This document shows positions 63,848-64,000 of a DNA stretch of 64,000 bases, in pieces. Source of the DNA: Verrucomicrobiaceae bacterium. Its GTDB lineage: Bacteria > Verrucomicrobiota > Verrucomicrobiia > Verrucomicrobiales > Verrucomicrobiaceae. Below the pieces are notes generated by a model. It ran no database searches. It had not been told where the DNA came from and was given only the letters and a program-made list of their open reading frames with translations. A program made the position numbers and the translations under genes. The DNA lies in assembly GCA_947466075.1 (NCBI GenBank), contig CANIBP010000002.1, forward strand, positions 233,580 to 297,579. Direction: 5' to 3'. Position 1 is the stretch's first letter; every line of letters begins with the position of its first letter.

Positions 63848-64000
63848 ATGCCAGGCATGAATGGCACTCGGTTAAGACCATTCATCGTGGATTTTGAATG
63901 TTCGGGAGGACCTCCAAAAGCACCGTTCATCGCGAGCATTGATAATTCAACTTTGGTACAACGGCGTGCCGTGCAGCGGGTTCAATTCGCATGGCACTTC
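63848..64000 (+). CDS. Possible partial gene running off the right edge
   Basis: An open frame of 51 codons from ATG at 63848 to the window end, with no stop. It starts MPGMNGTRLRPFIVDFECSG and shows no recognisable family. An 8-bp inverted repeat (ATGAATGG / CCATTCAT, 63857-63885) lies within its first codons, so a non-coding explanation is equally possible. Confidence 0.25.
   Translation, partial: MPGMNGTRLRPFIVDFECSGGPPKAPFIASIDNSTLVQRRAVQRVQFAWHF

Noticed and set aside
63603..63881. 92-codon minus-strand frame upstream of the HNH gene
   Set aside because: Partly created by the tandem repeat; Ser/Pro-rich, no motif, and it would overlap the HNH start.
1..64000. tRNA, rRNA, CRISPR array or insertion sequence
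   Set aside because: Read for cloverleaf ends, regularly spaced repeats and transposase motifs; none found that I could support by eye.

Overview
The window reads as chromosomal DNA of a free-living Verrucomicrobiota bacterium (Verrucomicrobiaceae / Prosthecobacter-like). This is inferred from gene content, not from a marker gene: Planctomycetes-Verrucomicrobia style PSCyt/DUF1549/DUF1553 and DUF1501 proteins, six secreted type I sulfatases, a secreted protein with a PTPDL motif, many EF-hand and propeller-like exported proteins, and fairly GC-rich sequence with small operons. A few start regions show a Shine-Dalgarno (rplS), many do not. No rRNA, tRNA, CRISPR array or recognisable insertion sequence was found.

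Layout. 0-10 kb: a truncated FAD oxidoreductase, a Uma2 protein, glmS, an orphan Tat-exported DUF1501 protein, a DEDD exonuclease, an IF-1 with a basic N-terminal extension, and a sigma factor / small membrane protein operon. 10-17 kb: housekeeping genes nadC, rplS (with a clear terminator) and the rpmH-rnpA-yidD-yidC-jag cluster, plus a secreted PTPDL-motif protein. 17-22 kb: a BlaI-type repressor and a 1307-residue BlaR1-type protease whose sensor is replaced by a PBP2-like transpeptidase domain with two altered catalytic motifs. 22-31 kb: a sulfatase, glnD, apt, then hemX-hemA-hemC, an EF-hand protein, a ComEA-like protein and an esterase. 32-39 kb: lipoproteins, tyrS, an XRE regulator and a secreted FAD oxidoreductase with an SLH-like tail. 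39-62 kb: a cytochrome P450, then a long co-directional run of secreted degradative genes: sulfatase, PHB-depolymerase-like esterase, ECF sigma factor, small membrane protein, LTxxQ periplasmic protein, a 1192-residue hydrolase/PSCyt fusion, a propeller protein, four more sulfatases, a DUF5060 glycosidase-like protein, a bicupin, and a beta-helix glycosidase joined in frame to the end of MutS. 62-64 kb: a lower-GC end with a membrane-anchored HNH protein and small repeats.

How the parts may work together. The 40-62 kb block looks like a locus for breaking down a sulfated, possibly acylated polysaccharide, with the sigma / membrane protein / LTxxQ trio as a plausible envelope-sensing switch in front of it. 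The BlaI/BlaR1-PBP pair looks like a cell-wall sensing system. The two most unusual architectures (the beta-helix::MutS join and the DUF1553 protein with a foreign tail) need to be separated from assembly artefacts before any biological meaning is given to them.
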